Origin: Tolypeutes matacus
Taxonomy: Eukaryota; Chordata; Mammalia; Cingulata; Chlamyphoridae
Reading direction: 5' to 3'
Assembly (NCBI GenBank): GCA_026826555.1
Contig: JAKSZT010054308.1
Span: 674,199 to 738,198, forward strand
Length of the DNA: 64,000 nt
A program made the position numbers and the translations under genes. The notes beneath the pieces were generated by a model that ran no database searches, was not told the origin of the DNA, and was given only the letters and a program-made list of their open reading frames with translations. This document shows, piece by piece, positions 43,877 through 57,000 of the stretch (the first letter of the stretch is position 1; every line of letters starts with the position of its first letter).

Positions 43877-46800
43877 TGACTGAAGTAAGAAATTCATTGC
43901 GAGTAATAACACTGAATGTTAATGGATTAAATTCACCACTCAAGATACACAGATTGGCAGAATGAATAAGGAAATATGATCCATCTATATGCTGTCTACA
44001 AGAAACACACCTTCGACCCAGGGATTCAAGGAGGCTGAAAGTGAATGGCTGGAAAACCATTTTACAAGTTAACAATAGCCAAAAAAGGGCAGGAGTAGCT
44101 ATTCTAATATCAGACAAAATAGACTTTAAATGCAAAACTATTTTAAGAGACAAAAATGGACCCTATATATTAGTAAAAGGGGTAATCTCTCAAGAAGAGA
44201 GAGCAGTCATAAACATTTATGCACCTAATCGGGGTGCCTCAAAATATATGAGGCAAACTCTGGAAAAAACTAAGTGGAGAAATAAATACCTCTAAAATTA
44301 GAGTGGGGGACTTTAATACACCATTATCATCATTAGACAGAACATCTAGACAGAGAACCATTAAGGATCAAAGACTCTGAGCAATACATTAGAGGACCTG
44401 GACTTAATAGACATATACAGAATGCTACACCCAAATACAGCAGGATTTACATTCTTCTTGAGTGCACATGGATCATACTCCAAGATAGACCACATGCTAG
44501 GCCACAGAACAACTCTCAATGAATTCAGAAAGATTGAGATTATACAAAGTAATTTCTCTGACCACAATGGAATGAAATTGGAAATCACTAAGGGCCAGAG
44601 AAACAGATTAGGCACAAAGATATGGAAGTTAAACAACACACTCTTAGACAAACAGTGGGTCAAGGAGAAAATCTCAAAAGAAATCAGTAACTACCTTAAA
44701 ACGAATGAAAATGACAACACAACATATCAAAACCTATGGGATGCAGCCAAAGCTGTCCTGAGAGGGAAGTTCATAGCCATAAATACATATATTAAAAAAG
44801 AAGAAAGAGTTAAAATTGAAGACCTAACTGCACAGTTGGAGGAATTGGAAAAACAACAACAAACTAAACCTAATGGAAGTAGAAAGAAGGAAATAACAAA
44901 GATTAGAGCAGAACTAAATGAAATAGAAAAAAAGAAAGCACTAGAAAAAATAAAACAAAAAGCTGGTTCTTCGAGAAGATCAATAAAATTGACAAACTCT
45001 TAGCCAGACTAACAAATAAAAAGAGAAAACAGATTCAAATATGCAAAATAAGGAATGAACAAGGGGATATCACTACTGACCCCATAGAAATAAAAAGTAT
45101 CATAAGAGGATACTTTGAAAAATTATATGCCAACAAGAATGATAATTTAGAGGAAATGGACAAGTTGCTAGAAACTCACAAACAGCCTACATTGATGAAA
45201 GAAGAAATTGATGAACTCAACAGTCCAATTACAAGTAAAGAGATAGACTCAGTCATCAAAAACCTCCCAACTAAGAAGAGCCAAGGTCCAGATGGCTTCA
45301 CAGCTGAATTCTACCAAACACTCCAGAAAGAGCTAACACCAATTCTGCTTAAGCTCTTCCAAAAAATAGAAGTAGAAGGAATATTGCCTAACTCATTCCA
45401 TGATGCCAACATTACCCTAATACCAAAACCAAAGAAAGATATCACAAGAAAGGAAAATTACAGACTAATTTCTCTAATGAATTTAGATGCTAAAATCCTC
45501 AACAAAATACTTGCTAATGACATTCAACAACATATCAAAAGGATTATACACCATGACCAAATGGGTTTCATCCTGGGTATGCAAGGATGGTTCAATGTAA
45601 GAAAATCAATCAATGTAATACACCACATAAACAGATTGAAAGAAAAAATCATATGATCATATCTATAGATATAGAAAAAGCATTAGACAAAATACAGCAC
45701 TCTTTCCTGATAAAAACACTGCAAAAGATAGGAATAGAGGGAAACTTTCTGAATATGATAAAGGGTATATATGAAAAACCCAAAGCTAACATCCTCTTAA
45801 ATGATGAAATCCTAAAAGCCTTCCCTCTGAGATCGGGAACAAGACAAGGATGCCCACTATCACTGCTCCTATTTAACATTGTCTTAGAAGTACTTGCTCA
45901 AGCACTGAGGCAAGAAAAAGATATAAAAGGCATCTAAATTGGAAAAGAAGAAGTAAAAATTTCATTATTTGCAGACAACATGATCCTATACATAGAAAGC
46001 CCTGAGAAATCTACAACAAAGCTTCTAGAACTTATAAAGGAGTTCAGTAATGTCGCAGGCTATAAGATCAATGCTCAAAAATCAGTAGCATTTCTGTACA
46101 CCAATAATGAGCAATTTGAGGAGGAAATCAAGGAAAAAATACTATTTACAATAGTAACTAAAAGAATCAAATACCTAGGAATAAATTAAACTAAAGATGT
46201 AAAGGACTTATATACAGAAAACTACACAACACTGTTAAAGGAAATCAAAGTAGACTTAAATAAATGGAAGAATATTCCGTGTTCATGGATAGGAAGACTA
46301 AATATCATCAAGATGTCTATCTTACCCAAACTAATCTACAGATTTAATGCAATCCCAATAAAAATCAACACTATTTTTTAAGGAACTGGAAAAACTAACT
46401 ACAAAATATATTTGGAAATGTAAGAGGTCCCAAATTGCCAAAGACATATTGAAAAAAAAAAAAATGAAGTTGGAGGTATCACATTACCTGACTTGAAAAC
46501 ATACTACATAGTTACAGTGCTCAAAACTGCATGGTATTAGCACAAGGATAAACATACTGACCAATGGAACCGAATTGAGAGTTCTGACATAGATTCTCGC
46601 ATATACAGTCATCTGATATTTGACAAGGCCACCAAGCCCACTCAGTTGGGAGAGAATGGCCTCTTTAAAAAGTGGTGCTTGGAGAACTGGATATTCATAT
46701 CCAAAAGAATGAGAGAGGAATACTATCTCACACCTTATACAAAATCAACTCAAGATGGATCAAAGATCTAAATATAAAAGCCAAAACCATAAAGACCTTG

Positions 46801-47686
46801 GAAGATAATGTAGGGAAGCATCTACAGGACCTTGTAATAGGAAATGGTTTCATGAACTTCACACCCAAAGCACAAGCAGCAAGAGAAAAAATAGATAAAT
46901 GGGATATCCTCAAAATTAAAAACTTCTGCACCTCAAAGAATGTTATTAAGAAAATAAAAAGGCAGCCTACCCAATGGGAGAAAATATTTGGCAACCATAT
47001 ATCTGATAGGAGCCTAATATCCTGCATATATAAAGAAATACTACATCTCGAAAATAAAAAGACAAACAACCCATTTTAAAAATGGGCAAGTGACCTGAAA
47101 AGACACTTCTCCAAAGAAGAAATACAAATGGCTAAAAAGCACATGAAAAAATACTCGACTTCACTAGCTATTGGGGAAATGCAAATTAAAACTACAGAGA
47201 TACCCTCTTACACCCATCATAATGGCAGCTATTGAAAAAACAGCAGACTATAAGTGTTGGAGAGGATGTGGAGGAATAGGAACCCTCATCCACTGCTAGT
47301 GGGATTGTGGAATGGTCCAGCCACTGTGGAGGACAGTTTGGCAGTTCCTCAGAAAACCAACAATAGATCTTCTGAATGATCCAGTGATTCCACTGCTGGG
47401 TATATACCCAGAAGAATTGAAAGCAAAGACACGAACAGATATATGCACACCAATGTTCATAGCAGTGTTGTTCACAATTGCCAAAAGTTGGAATCAGCCC
47501 CAGTGCCCATCAATTGATGAATGGATAAACAAAACGTGGTGCATACATACAATGGAATATTACTCAGCTGTAAGAAGGAATAAAGTGCTAACACACGGAA
47601 TAACATGGATGAATCTTGAAGACCTTATGTTGAGTGAAGCAAGCCAGGCATTGAAGGATGAACAGTATATGACCTCACTGATTTGA
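43877..47686 (+). pseudogene. L1 ORF2 (endonuclease and reverse transcriptase), broken
   Basis: ORF2p nicks DNA and reverse-transcribes L1 RNA. The start reads MTEVRNSLRVITLNVNGLNS, the endonuclease N-terminus. A TGG-to-TGA type stop follows at about residue 34; then CCLQETHLRPRDSRRLKVNG. Frame breaks occur near 44270 and 44990, with stops at about 45654, 45937 and 46187. Endonuclease signs: [27 protein letters not shown] signs: [27 protein letters not shown], and FADN at about 45968-45979 where FADD is needed, so a catalytic Asp is lost. The C-terminal part ([12 protein letters not shown], then ITWMNLEDLMLSEASQ) is mostly open to the end at 47686. Confidence 0.9.
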
Positions 47687-50590
47687 ATTGAGGAAAGTGA
47701 GCAGTTTCTGAGAACCATTGTGTGAAAGATAGGTTAACACGGGAGGGAGAGAGAAGAGAGGTTTGTGAGCCATCACCCATATGGACATAATCTATGGTAA
47801 AGTGATAGAGTATAGTTGCATATTGAAGGATAGGACAGGTAGGTAGTGATATTACTGGGTTTGGTGGTGCAGGGTTGACAGGTGGGTAGATTAGGAAGGG
47901 CGGCCTGGAATACCCAGGATACTGGGGAGAGATGGGAGGGGGACTAGGTGATCATGGGATTTGTGGGTATGATGTTGAAAGTGCAGGAGTGGGAATGCTC
48001 TTATGGCAATATGACAAGGTAGTGTCACTGGTTTGGGGTGTAGGTTGGGGGGGCATTCAGGAAGGGGTACATCTAGAGTAGGCTTCTGGGGAGTGTGTGG
48101 GTGTTCATCCTCTCATAATGTGTTGTGTCGGGGAGTGGAGATCCACACAATGAGTGGGAAGGAGATGGACCCCCATTTTTGGGAGGACCGATTGACCCAG
48201 AAACAGACAGGTGGGTGTCTCTTAGGCGCAAGGGTGGATCCTAATAGGAGAGGATAATCAGCGTGTCAAGACCTCTTGTTGCATGTAACTATGAATCTTG
48301 TCATCCAATGAGTCAAGACTGGGGAGTGTCATATGCCCCAGGGGGATGGGAAGGAAGAAACAGAAAAGATCAAACAGGGGGTATTTAGTGGTCAGGGGAA
48401 ATGTTTTTCATTACCTTACAGTAATGGACACAGGACATGGTAAATATCATCAAAAATTATTAAACTGTACCATCTAAATTGTAAACTATACTGTAAACCA
48501 TTGACAGTGTTTACTAGCTATGTTTCACTATCTGTATAACAGTTGTAACAGTGCTACCATCCACATAAAAAAAGTTTTAATATGGGGTGAGGAAAGGGGA
48601 AGGAGGTTGGGTATATGAAAGTCTTTAGTATTCTGTGTGTGACTTTGCTGTGACCTTAAACTTCTTTGAAAATTAAATGAAAATTTGGGAGACACTGGGG
48701 AGTGAGAGAAGGAAGGTGCCATGGTACAGACTGGACACCCGATAATGCAGTGATAAAAGGAAACAATAATAATTTTTTTTAATTTATTTTTTATTTTTTA
48801 TTTTTTTATTTTTTTGTTTTTTCCCATTTTTTGAATATCACAATCCTTTAATTTTACTTTATTTTTAGGTTTTTTTTTCTGAGTTTCCATATATTTTCTC
48901 TCTTACATTTAAGCTTATCATTATTATTTCATTTTCCTATTAACTGTATTTGGCTATTATAGGGGCTTCATCTTCAAGGAAGGTTTAGATCACAGAAGGG
49001 TTACCACAGGGGCAGCAGAGGATCATTGGTGGGGGGTGTCTGGGATGGGGGTTTCATGGGAGGAAGTTCACCTGAATATACATGAAAGATATATAAAATT
49101 GTTCAAATGATGAAGGGGTGGGGCATAGTCATAGTGGGTAGACAATCACTCAATAAATGAGGGAATACTGAATTCCCAGCCTGAAGAGCTCTGCCACATT
49201 CTCCAAGGGAGCAGCAACAGTCCCCCGAGTGCAGGGCAGTGTCTGGCAAAGGAGGATGGTCCACTGATGGGCTTTTGTTATTGATGACTAGCCTTACGAG
49301 TCTTTGCTCTTGTAATCGAAACTTAGCTTACTGTTATGGGGTGCCTAAGGGTTGCCACCTGAGATGCTCAGATGTAGCCTCTCTCTAAGCCAAATTCAGT
49401 ATATGAATGCATTACCTTCCCCCCAGAGTTGGACATGACTCCAGGGGATGAGCCTCCCTGGCAACGAGGGATTAATACCAAGTGCCAACTGGCAATACTA
49501 CTGGAAAAAGACCTTAAATAAAAGGGGGAAAAGGTAAAGACAAATGAGTTCATGTGGCTAAGAGACTTCAAAGAGAGTCAGGAGGTCATCCCAGAGGTAT
49601 TGCTTATGCACACCTCAGTAGGATCTTGTAGAACACCAAAGTGGATATCACCCCACACAGAGGGGTTCCTGAGAGCTCTGGAGACACCCAGGTCCTAGAT
49701 AAGAAGGGATAGCTCCAGAGATTGATGCCTTATCAGTGGGCTCTACTTTGGAATCTGTGCTCCTGAGTGACAGAGTTGGACTCAAATAAGTTCTCCCTGC
49801 ACATAGTCCATCAGTCCCTTCTATTCAAACCTATATGGGATGCTGGAGTTTGTAGGTGTACTTCCAGAGACTGGAGCCTCTGGTCTGCCCATGTGCCAGC
49901 TGTGCCTGGAATCTCGGTGGAGCTGCAACTCCTACTCTACAGCTCAATGGACTCACCCAAGTCACCTGGTGAGGAGACAATGATGGACAAAGGCCATCCC
50001 AGGGAATGGAGAGAGCCTGCAGCTGCAGTCAGGATAATCCCATCCACTGTATCCATAGGATATAAGCCCCCTCTCACTTGGAGGTGGAGTGGACATCACC
50101 ATCCCAGACTCCTCAGGATTGGGGGAAGAGCTATGGACTAGAGTGGACTTAATGGTATTCTGTTGTAGACATATTGTGATTCAAGCAATGGAAGAAATTA
50201 CAACAGTGAGGTGGTGCTAGTGGCCACTGGACACTTTTGGAGCAGGGAGAGGGAAAAGCAGTTGTAATACGGGGGCTTTTTTGGGACTTGGGAATTATCC
50301 TGAGTGACATTGCAATGACAGATATAGGCCATTTTACATCAGCATATAACATGCAGAACTGTGTGGGAGAGAGTGTGGTCTACAATGTGAACTATGGTCC
50401 ATGCTTAGTGGCAAAGCCCCAGGATGTGTATATCCATTGCAGGTGATGTGCCACACTAATGAAGGATGTTTATGTGGGAGGTGTGGGAGGTGGGGGACAT
50501 GGGAATCCCTGTAATTTTTGTGTAATATTTATGTAATCTAAGCATTTTTTAAAGTATATTTTTAAAAAGATATCATGAAGAGAATTAGAA
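47687..50590 (+). repeat. Long, two-module L1 3' UTR
   Basis: Module A, about 48020-48690, and module B, about 49010-50560, follow the same plan: a G-rich start, a stretch naming a spliced pattern of TGG, a middle like CTATACTGTAAACCATTG or CTACAATGTGAACTATGG, a TTGTAACA or CATTGCAGG part, a GGGAGG-GGGTATATG part and an end TTAAACTTCTTTGAAAA or ATCTAAGCATTTTTTAAA. The same A and B plan is clearer in the copy at 59050-60615. Partial copies of this UTR lie at 16141-18432, 27221-28069 and 58733-59036. The T-rich stretch 48770-48890 lies between the modules. Confidence 0.7.
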
Positions 50591-50616
50591 AATTAAAAAA
50601 AAAAAAAAATACACAG

Positions 50617-50974
50617 GGCATCAGAGATAACCAAGTACAACTATTTTCCTTTATTAATGAACCTACTAAAACTCAGAGAAGTGAAAATCCAAACACCCCA
50701 AAGTGAAAAATCTGGGAGACAGATCTCACAAATCTAAGTACCTGATTTGTTCTTCCATAAAGCCTTTTCTCTATTAAACAGCAATCTTTTTTTTAGAGGG
50801 GGGAATTTATTTCTGGGAAATTATTAGTGAATCATATCTTCTGATTAATAGTGAAGTGAGATGTATTCAGAGTAAAAATATGAGAGTTCTTTTCTGTGAT
50901 AGCATAAAAACAGTGTCATTTTGGACAAATCTCTTAATATCTAAGGTCAGTTCTTCATCTGTACAATTAAAGGT
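50617..50974. other. Gene-free stretch between two L1 copies
   Basis: No family recognised. ACTCAGAGAAGTGAAAATCC may be a MIR remnant. No open frame of interest. Confidence 0.4.
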
Positions 50975-51589
50975 CTTTTTTTCCCCTTTATTAGAGAAGT
51001 TGTTGGTTTTTACAACAATCATGCAAAAAATACAGGATTCCCATATATGATCTTATTATTGACACTTTGCATTGGTGTCAAATATTTGTTACACTTGTTG
51101 ATAACACATTTTAATAATTGTATTATTAACTATAGCCCATAGTTTAACTTAGGTTCACTGTTTGTGTAGTATAGTTCCATGGACTCTAATTTTGATTTTA
51201 ATTATAATTCTGTTACCATATATACAACCTAACATTTCCCATTTTAATCACATTCAGATATATGTTTCACTGCTGTTAATTATGTTCAAAATGTGCTATC
51301 ACCACCATCCATTACCAAAACATTTCCTTCATTCCAAATAGGGACACTGTACCTTGTCAGCCTTAACTTACCATTTCCTATCTCCCCCACCACCTCTGGT
51401 AACCTATATTCTAGATTCTGACTCTATGAGGTTCCTTGTTCTAATTTTTCAAATCATTGAGATCATACAATATTTGACCTTTTGTGTATGGCTTATTTCA
51501 CTCAGCATGATATCTTCAGGTCCATCCATATTGTCACATGCATCAAGACATTTTACTTTCATGATAAAGTCTTTTGAGGCTCAATAGTT

Positions 51590-51783
51590 GTTTTCTTTTT
51601 TAAAGATTTTATTTATTTATTCATCCATTCCCCCCCCCCCCCGCCCCCCGCTGCCTGCACTCGCCGGGTCAGCCAACCACGCTGTGCGGGCGAGCCCGCC
51701 CCCACCAGGAGGCCCCGGGAACCGAACCCGGGGCCTCCCACATGGCAAACGGGAGCCCCACCGATTGAGCCACAGCCGCTTCC
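51590..51783 (-). mobile_element. DAS-type SINE, minus strand, with poly-C tract
   Basis: Complement of the DAS head at the right end (CCACAGCCGCTTCC) and tail at the left. The perfect duplication CTCAATAGTT is at 51580-51589 and 51784-51793. An internal run of 14 C followed by GCCCCCCG is at 51629-51650; in the other copies this part is GGGGGG only. Confidence 0.94.
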
Positions 51784-52084
51784 CTCAATAGTTTTTTAAT
51801 TTTAATTTTCTTTTGTCACTTGTACTTTGGGTGTAAAGTCTAGGAAACTGTTGCCTAATACAAGGTCTTGAAGATGCTTCCCTACATTTTCCACTAGGAG
51901 TTTGATAGTTTTGGCTCATGTATATTACATCTTTGATCCATTTTGAGTTGATTTTTATATAAAGTATGAGGTAGGGGACCTCTTTTTGTTTGCAAATTGA
52001 AATCGAGTTTTTCCAGAATCCTTTGTGGAAGTGACTATTTTCCCAACTGAGTGGTCTTTGCCCCTTGTCAAAAATATGTTGAAT

Positions 52085-52533
52085 ATGGATGTGCTAGTAG
52101 CACATTATCATAAGTGTAATTAACAGCACTGAATTATACGTGTGATTGAGGTTAAATAGGAAATTTTAGGTCATACATATTTTACCAGAATAAAATTTAA
52201 AAGATAAAACATAGGAACATATAACAGTGCCTGCTAGTGTAAACGATAGATTATAGTTAACAGCACAAGTGTAAAAATGTTCTTTCATGAATTATAACAA
52301 ACATACCACACTAATACCAGGTGTTAATAATAGAATGGTATATAGGGGAAATACACCTAATGTAAACTATGGACTATAGCTAATAACACACTTTTATATT
52401 CTTTCATCAATTGTAACAAAGGCACCACACTAATGCAAAAATGTGTCAACCATAGGGGGTATATGGGAATGTTGTCATTTTTACATGGTTTTTCTGTAAA
52501 CCTACAACTTACTAATTTAAAAAATTAAATTAA
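52085..52533 (+). mobile_element. L1 3' UTR fragment inside an opposite-strand L1
   Basis: GTAATTAACAGCACTGAATT, AATGTTCTTTCATGAATTAT, TAATAGAATGGTATATAGGG and GAAATACACCTAATGTAAAC are the plus-strand 3' UTR text. On both sides is antisense ORF2: CCCCTTGTCAAAAAT before, GTTGGCCATAAATGTGAAGG after the SINE. Confidence 0.75.
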
Positions 52534-52547
52534 AAATAAGTTGGCCA

Positions 52548-52736
52548 GGGAAGCGGCTGTGGCTCAATCAGTGGGGCTCCCGTTTACCATGTGGGAGGCC
52601 CCGGGTTCGGTTCCCAGGGCCTCCTGGTGAGGGCAGGCCCGCCCGCACGGCGTGGTTGGCTGACCCAGCGAGCACAAGCAGCAAGGGGGGGATAAATGAA
52701 TAAATAAATAAATATCTTTTAAAAAGATAAATAAAT
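52548..52736 (+). mobile_element. DAS-type SINE, plus strand
   Basis: Head GGGAAGCGGCTGTGGCTCAA, B box GGTTCGGTTCCC, tail with ATAAATGAATAAATAAAT. Perfect 14-bp duplication AAATAAGTTGGCCA at 52534-52547 and 52737-52750. Confidence 0.94.
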
Positions 52737-53512
52737 AAATAAGTTGGCCATAAATGTGAAGGTTAATTTCTGAGCTCTCAATTTTATTCTACTAGTCTGT
52801 CTGCCTGTCCTTTTGCCAATATCATGCTATTTTAATTCCTGTGGCTTCATAATAAGTTTTAAGATCCAGAAGTGTAAGCCTTCCAACTTCATTCTTCTTT
52901 TTGAAGATGGCTTCAACTATTCAGGGCCCCTTACACTTCCATATAAATTTGAGGATTTGCTTCTCCATTGCTGTTGGCATTTTTATTGGGATTGCATTGA
53001 ATCTATAAATTGCTTTGAGAAGGAATGACATCTTCATAATATTTAGTCTTTCTATCCATGAGCACAGGAAATCCAACTATTTACTTAGGTCCTCTTTGAT
53101 TTCTTTTAGCAGTGTTTTGTAGCTCTCTGTTACAAGTCCTTTACATCAATGATTAGATTTATTCCTTGGTATTTGATTCTTTTAGTTGTTATTGGGAATG
53201 GAATTTTTCTCTTGATTTCCTCTTCTGACTGTTCATTGCTTGTGTATATAAATACTACTGTTGGCATGTTGATCTTGTATCTTGCCAGTTTTTTTTAAGC
53301 TCTGCCCATGACAATGCCACCGAAGTCTAAACTCAGAGACCACATCCCCCAGAGTCTCTACTTTCAAGTGAAAAAAGTGGGAGGCAGGAACACCTCCCAA
53401 TAAGAGATTGCTGCATCTCAGCCAGTTACAGCTTTAGATTCACTCCAGTTCCCCCCGCCCCACTGATAGATTTTTCTCAATCATAGAATTGTCCCCACTT
53501 TCTGACAGTGCC

Positions 53513-54068
53513 TGTGGCAGTTTGGCATTGTTTATGAATTCCAAAAGTATATATTGGATTATGTTTGTAAACTGCTCTGTACCTGGGCGTGATTAAATTA
53601 TGATTAGGGCTTTGATTGGGTCACGTCAGTAGAACATTGAGCCCCCTCCCCCTTGGTGGACGGGGACTCATAGAGAAAACTAAACAGCAGAGAAGAGAGT
53701 TGGAGGTTTGATGCTGGAGTTTTGAGCTGGAGCCTGGGAAGTGAACACACAGGAGAAGAACACAGAGGCCCCGGGAAGCGAGACAGAGCCATTTGCCTGA
53801 CAATCCACAGCGGGCCTTGTGGAGAGAGAACAGCAGCTGATCCTGGAGAGAAACAGAGCCCTGGAAAGAGAGGAACCCAAGAAGGCTGAATTCTTGGCAG
53901 ACATCGGCAGCCGTCTTGCTCCAACACATGGCAATAGACTTTGGTGAGGGAAGTAACTTATGCTTTATGGCCTGGTAACTGTAATCTTCTACCTCAAATA
54001 AATACCCCTTATAAAAGCCAACAGATTTCTGGTATTTTGCATCAGCACTCCTTTGGCTGACTAATTTA
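53513..54068 (+). mobile_element. Solo LTR, ERVL/MaLR-like (copy 4 of 4)
   Basis: Starts TGTGGCAGTTTGG, holds CAAATAAATACCCC (poly(A) signal) and ends TTTGGCTGACTAATTTA. Flanked by GTGCC (53508-53512) and GTACC (54069-54073). Frames of 84-157 aa on the minus strand are by-products. Confidence 0.82.
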
Positions 54069-57000
54069 GTACCCAACCCAGAATTAACCCCCATATTCTT
54101 GGATCTTCCCCCAAATCACTCAACCCTTGAAAGTTTTTCAATTTTCAAAGACCCAACCTATGGTTTTGTTATTGTGGGTTTTTTTGTTTGTTTGGTTGTT
54201 TTTGTTTTGTTTTGTTGGCTTTTTTTTTTTTTTTTTTTTTTTTTTTTTGGTTTCTATTTCATTTAGCTCTGCTCTCATCTTTGTTATACCCTTCCTTCTA
54301 CTCACTTTGTGTTTAGTTTGTTCTTCTTTTTTTTCGTCCTTCCAGTTTTGAGGTTAGGTCTCTGATTTGAAGTCTTTCTTATTTTTAATGTAAACATATA
54401 GAGCTATAAATTTCCCTCTCAGCACTGCCTTTGCTTCATCTCATAAGTTTGGGTATATTGTATTTTCATTTTCAATTGCCACAGGATATTTCCTAATTTT
54501 GCTTGTGATTTCCTCCTGAACACATTGGTTGGTTAAAGAGTATGTTTTTTAATTTCCTCATATTGTGAATTTTACATTTCTCCCTCTGTTGTTTGATTTC
54601 TAGCTTCATTCCATTGTGATCAGATAATATATATGGTATGATTTCAATATTTTTTAAAATTTATTGAGACTCATTTTTTGACCTAACATATGGTCTATTT
54701 TAGAGAATAAGCCATGTGAACTCAAGAGGAATGTGTATTTTGTTTTTGTTGAGTGAAGTATTCTATATATATGTCTGTTAGTTCTAGCTGTTTCAGAGTA
54801 TCATAAAGTCTTGCAGTTCCTTATTGATCTTCTGACTAGATGTTCCATCCATTATTAAAAGAGGTGTATTAAAGTCTCCTACTATTAATGTAGAGCCATC
54901 AATTTCTCCTTTCAAATCTCTCAGTATTTGCTTCATATAGTTTGGGACTATGCTGTTAGGTGCATACATATTTATAATTGTTACATCTTCTTGATGAATT
55001 GTCTCCTTTATCATATATAATGACCATATTTGTCCCTCAACAGTTTTTTATGTAAAGCCTATTTTATCTGATATTAGTATAGCTACTCCAGCTCTCTTTT
55101 GGTTACTATTGCATGATATGTTTTCCATTCTTTCACTTTCAAACAATTTTTATCTTTAAACTTAAGGTGAGTGTCTTGCAGACAGCATATAGTAGGATCA
55201 TGCTTTTTAATATAGTCTATCTTTTGACTGGAGGGTTTAACCCATTTACATTTAAAGTCACTGCTGATAATACAGGACTTTCTTCTGTCGTTTTGTTATT
55301 GAGCATTTGTGAGTCTTATGTCTTCTTGTCCCTCACTTTTGTTGCTACCTATTTTCATATTTATTTGATTTCTTGTGTTGAACCATTTTGAGCGCCTTCT
55401 CATTTCTATCTGTATATATTTTTCATCTATTTTTCTTGTGGTTACTATGTGTTAAAATTTAACATCTTAAATTTATAACACTCATGTTTAATTTGTTCCT
55501 AACTGAACTTCAATAGTATGCACGTATACTTTTTCTACACCCTCTGTCTACCCATCTTTTTTTTCACTTGTTACCACTTATACCTTAATACATTGTATGT
55601 CCAACACCATAAATTTATCATTAATATTAATGAATTTACACTTTACCACAGTAGGAAAAAGTGGAGTTACATACAAAACAAGACAATAATACTAGCATTT
55701 ATAATTACCATGGTGTTTACCTTTACTGCAGTTCTTTATTTCTTTATTCTGCTTTGAGCCATTGTCCTTTCCTTTCAGTCTGAAGAACTCCCTTTAGTTT
55801 TGCTTGTAGAGCAGGTCTAATGGTGAGGAACTCCTTTAGCTTTAGTTTATCTGAGGATATCTTAATCGTTCCCTCATTTTTGAAAGAAATTCTTACCAGA
55901 TGTAAAAGTCTTCATTGGCAGATGCAGAGATGTTTTCTTTCAGCATTTTAAGTATTTCAACTCGCTGCCTTCTTGCCTCTGTGGTTTCTGATGAGAAATC
56001 GGCACTTCCTCTAATCGGGATGCCCTTTTACATAAGCCCTTGCTTTTCTCTTGAAGCTTTCAGAACTTTCTCTTTGTCCTGTGCATTCAATACTGTAATC
56101 AATGTATGACAGAGGTGTTTTTCTTCATGTTTTTAATGTTTGGGTGTTAATGGGTTTCTTGGATGCACATATTCCTGTATTTTGCTAAATTTGGGGAGTT
56201 TTCTGTCCTTTTTTCTTTGAAAATTTTTTTCTGCCCCTTTCCCTCTTTCTTCTTCTTTTGGGATTCCCATAAGCATTTATTGGTATACTTGATGGTCTCC
56301 CAAAATTGTCTTAAGCTATTTGTGATTTTTATCATTCTTTCTACTCCTCAGCCTGCCTCATTTCAAGTGTCTTGTCTTTGAGTTACTGACTCTTTCTTCT
56401 GCCAGATCATCTGTTCTTGAAAGCCTCCTGGAAAGTTTTCATTTCAGTTATTGTAGACTTCAGTGCCAGTAGTTCTGTTGGGCTCTTTATAAAATTTCTA
56501 ATCCTTTAATAAGATTCTCATATTGATCATTCATTGTTTTCCTGATATCCCTTCATTCTGTCTGCATTTTCCATCATCTTCTTGAGTATTTTTAAGATCA
56601 TATTTTAAACACTTTTTCTGGTTTGTCCACATTCTTCTTTTCTTTGTTGGTGTTTTGGGGATTTTTATCATCTTTGTTTGGATGAGCCATCATTTCTTAT
56701 TTATTGATTTGTCTTGTACTCTTTTCTTGCACACTGTGTATTTTAATATATTAAAATTTTAGCTCTGAGATTTATTCCCTGATATATCTGTTTCCTGATT
56801 TTGTAACCAGCTGGTGATAAGAGAGAGATTTTCTTGAGCTTCAGCCCTCTTAACAGGAAATGCTTGCACAAGGCAAATGCATTGTGAAGGGTTTTCCCTG
56901 TCTTTCTGGACCTGTGTCTTGCCTTGGGGTTTTGCTTATTAGTTGTTTTGGTGGTCCCAGGTTTCCTGAAGTTTGGTTGACTGCTCTCTTTCCCAGGAAA

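Larger units (their letters stand above)
41017..50604 (+). mobile_element. Full-length L1 of 9.6 kb
   Basis: Flanked by the perfect 12-bp duplication AAAAATACACAG at 41005-41016 and 50605-50616, with an A run before the right copy. Order: 5' UTR 41017-42843 with tandem units, ORF1 42844-43811, ORF2 43877-47686, 3' UTR 47687-50590. At about 9.6 kb it is much longer than the usual 6-7 kb; the excess is mainly a 2.9-kb 3' UTR. It begins AGAGAGGCAAGATGGTG, a usual L1 start. Both ORFs are broken, so it cannot move now. Confidence 0.95.
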
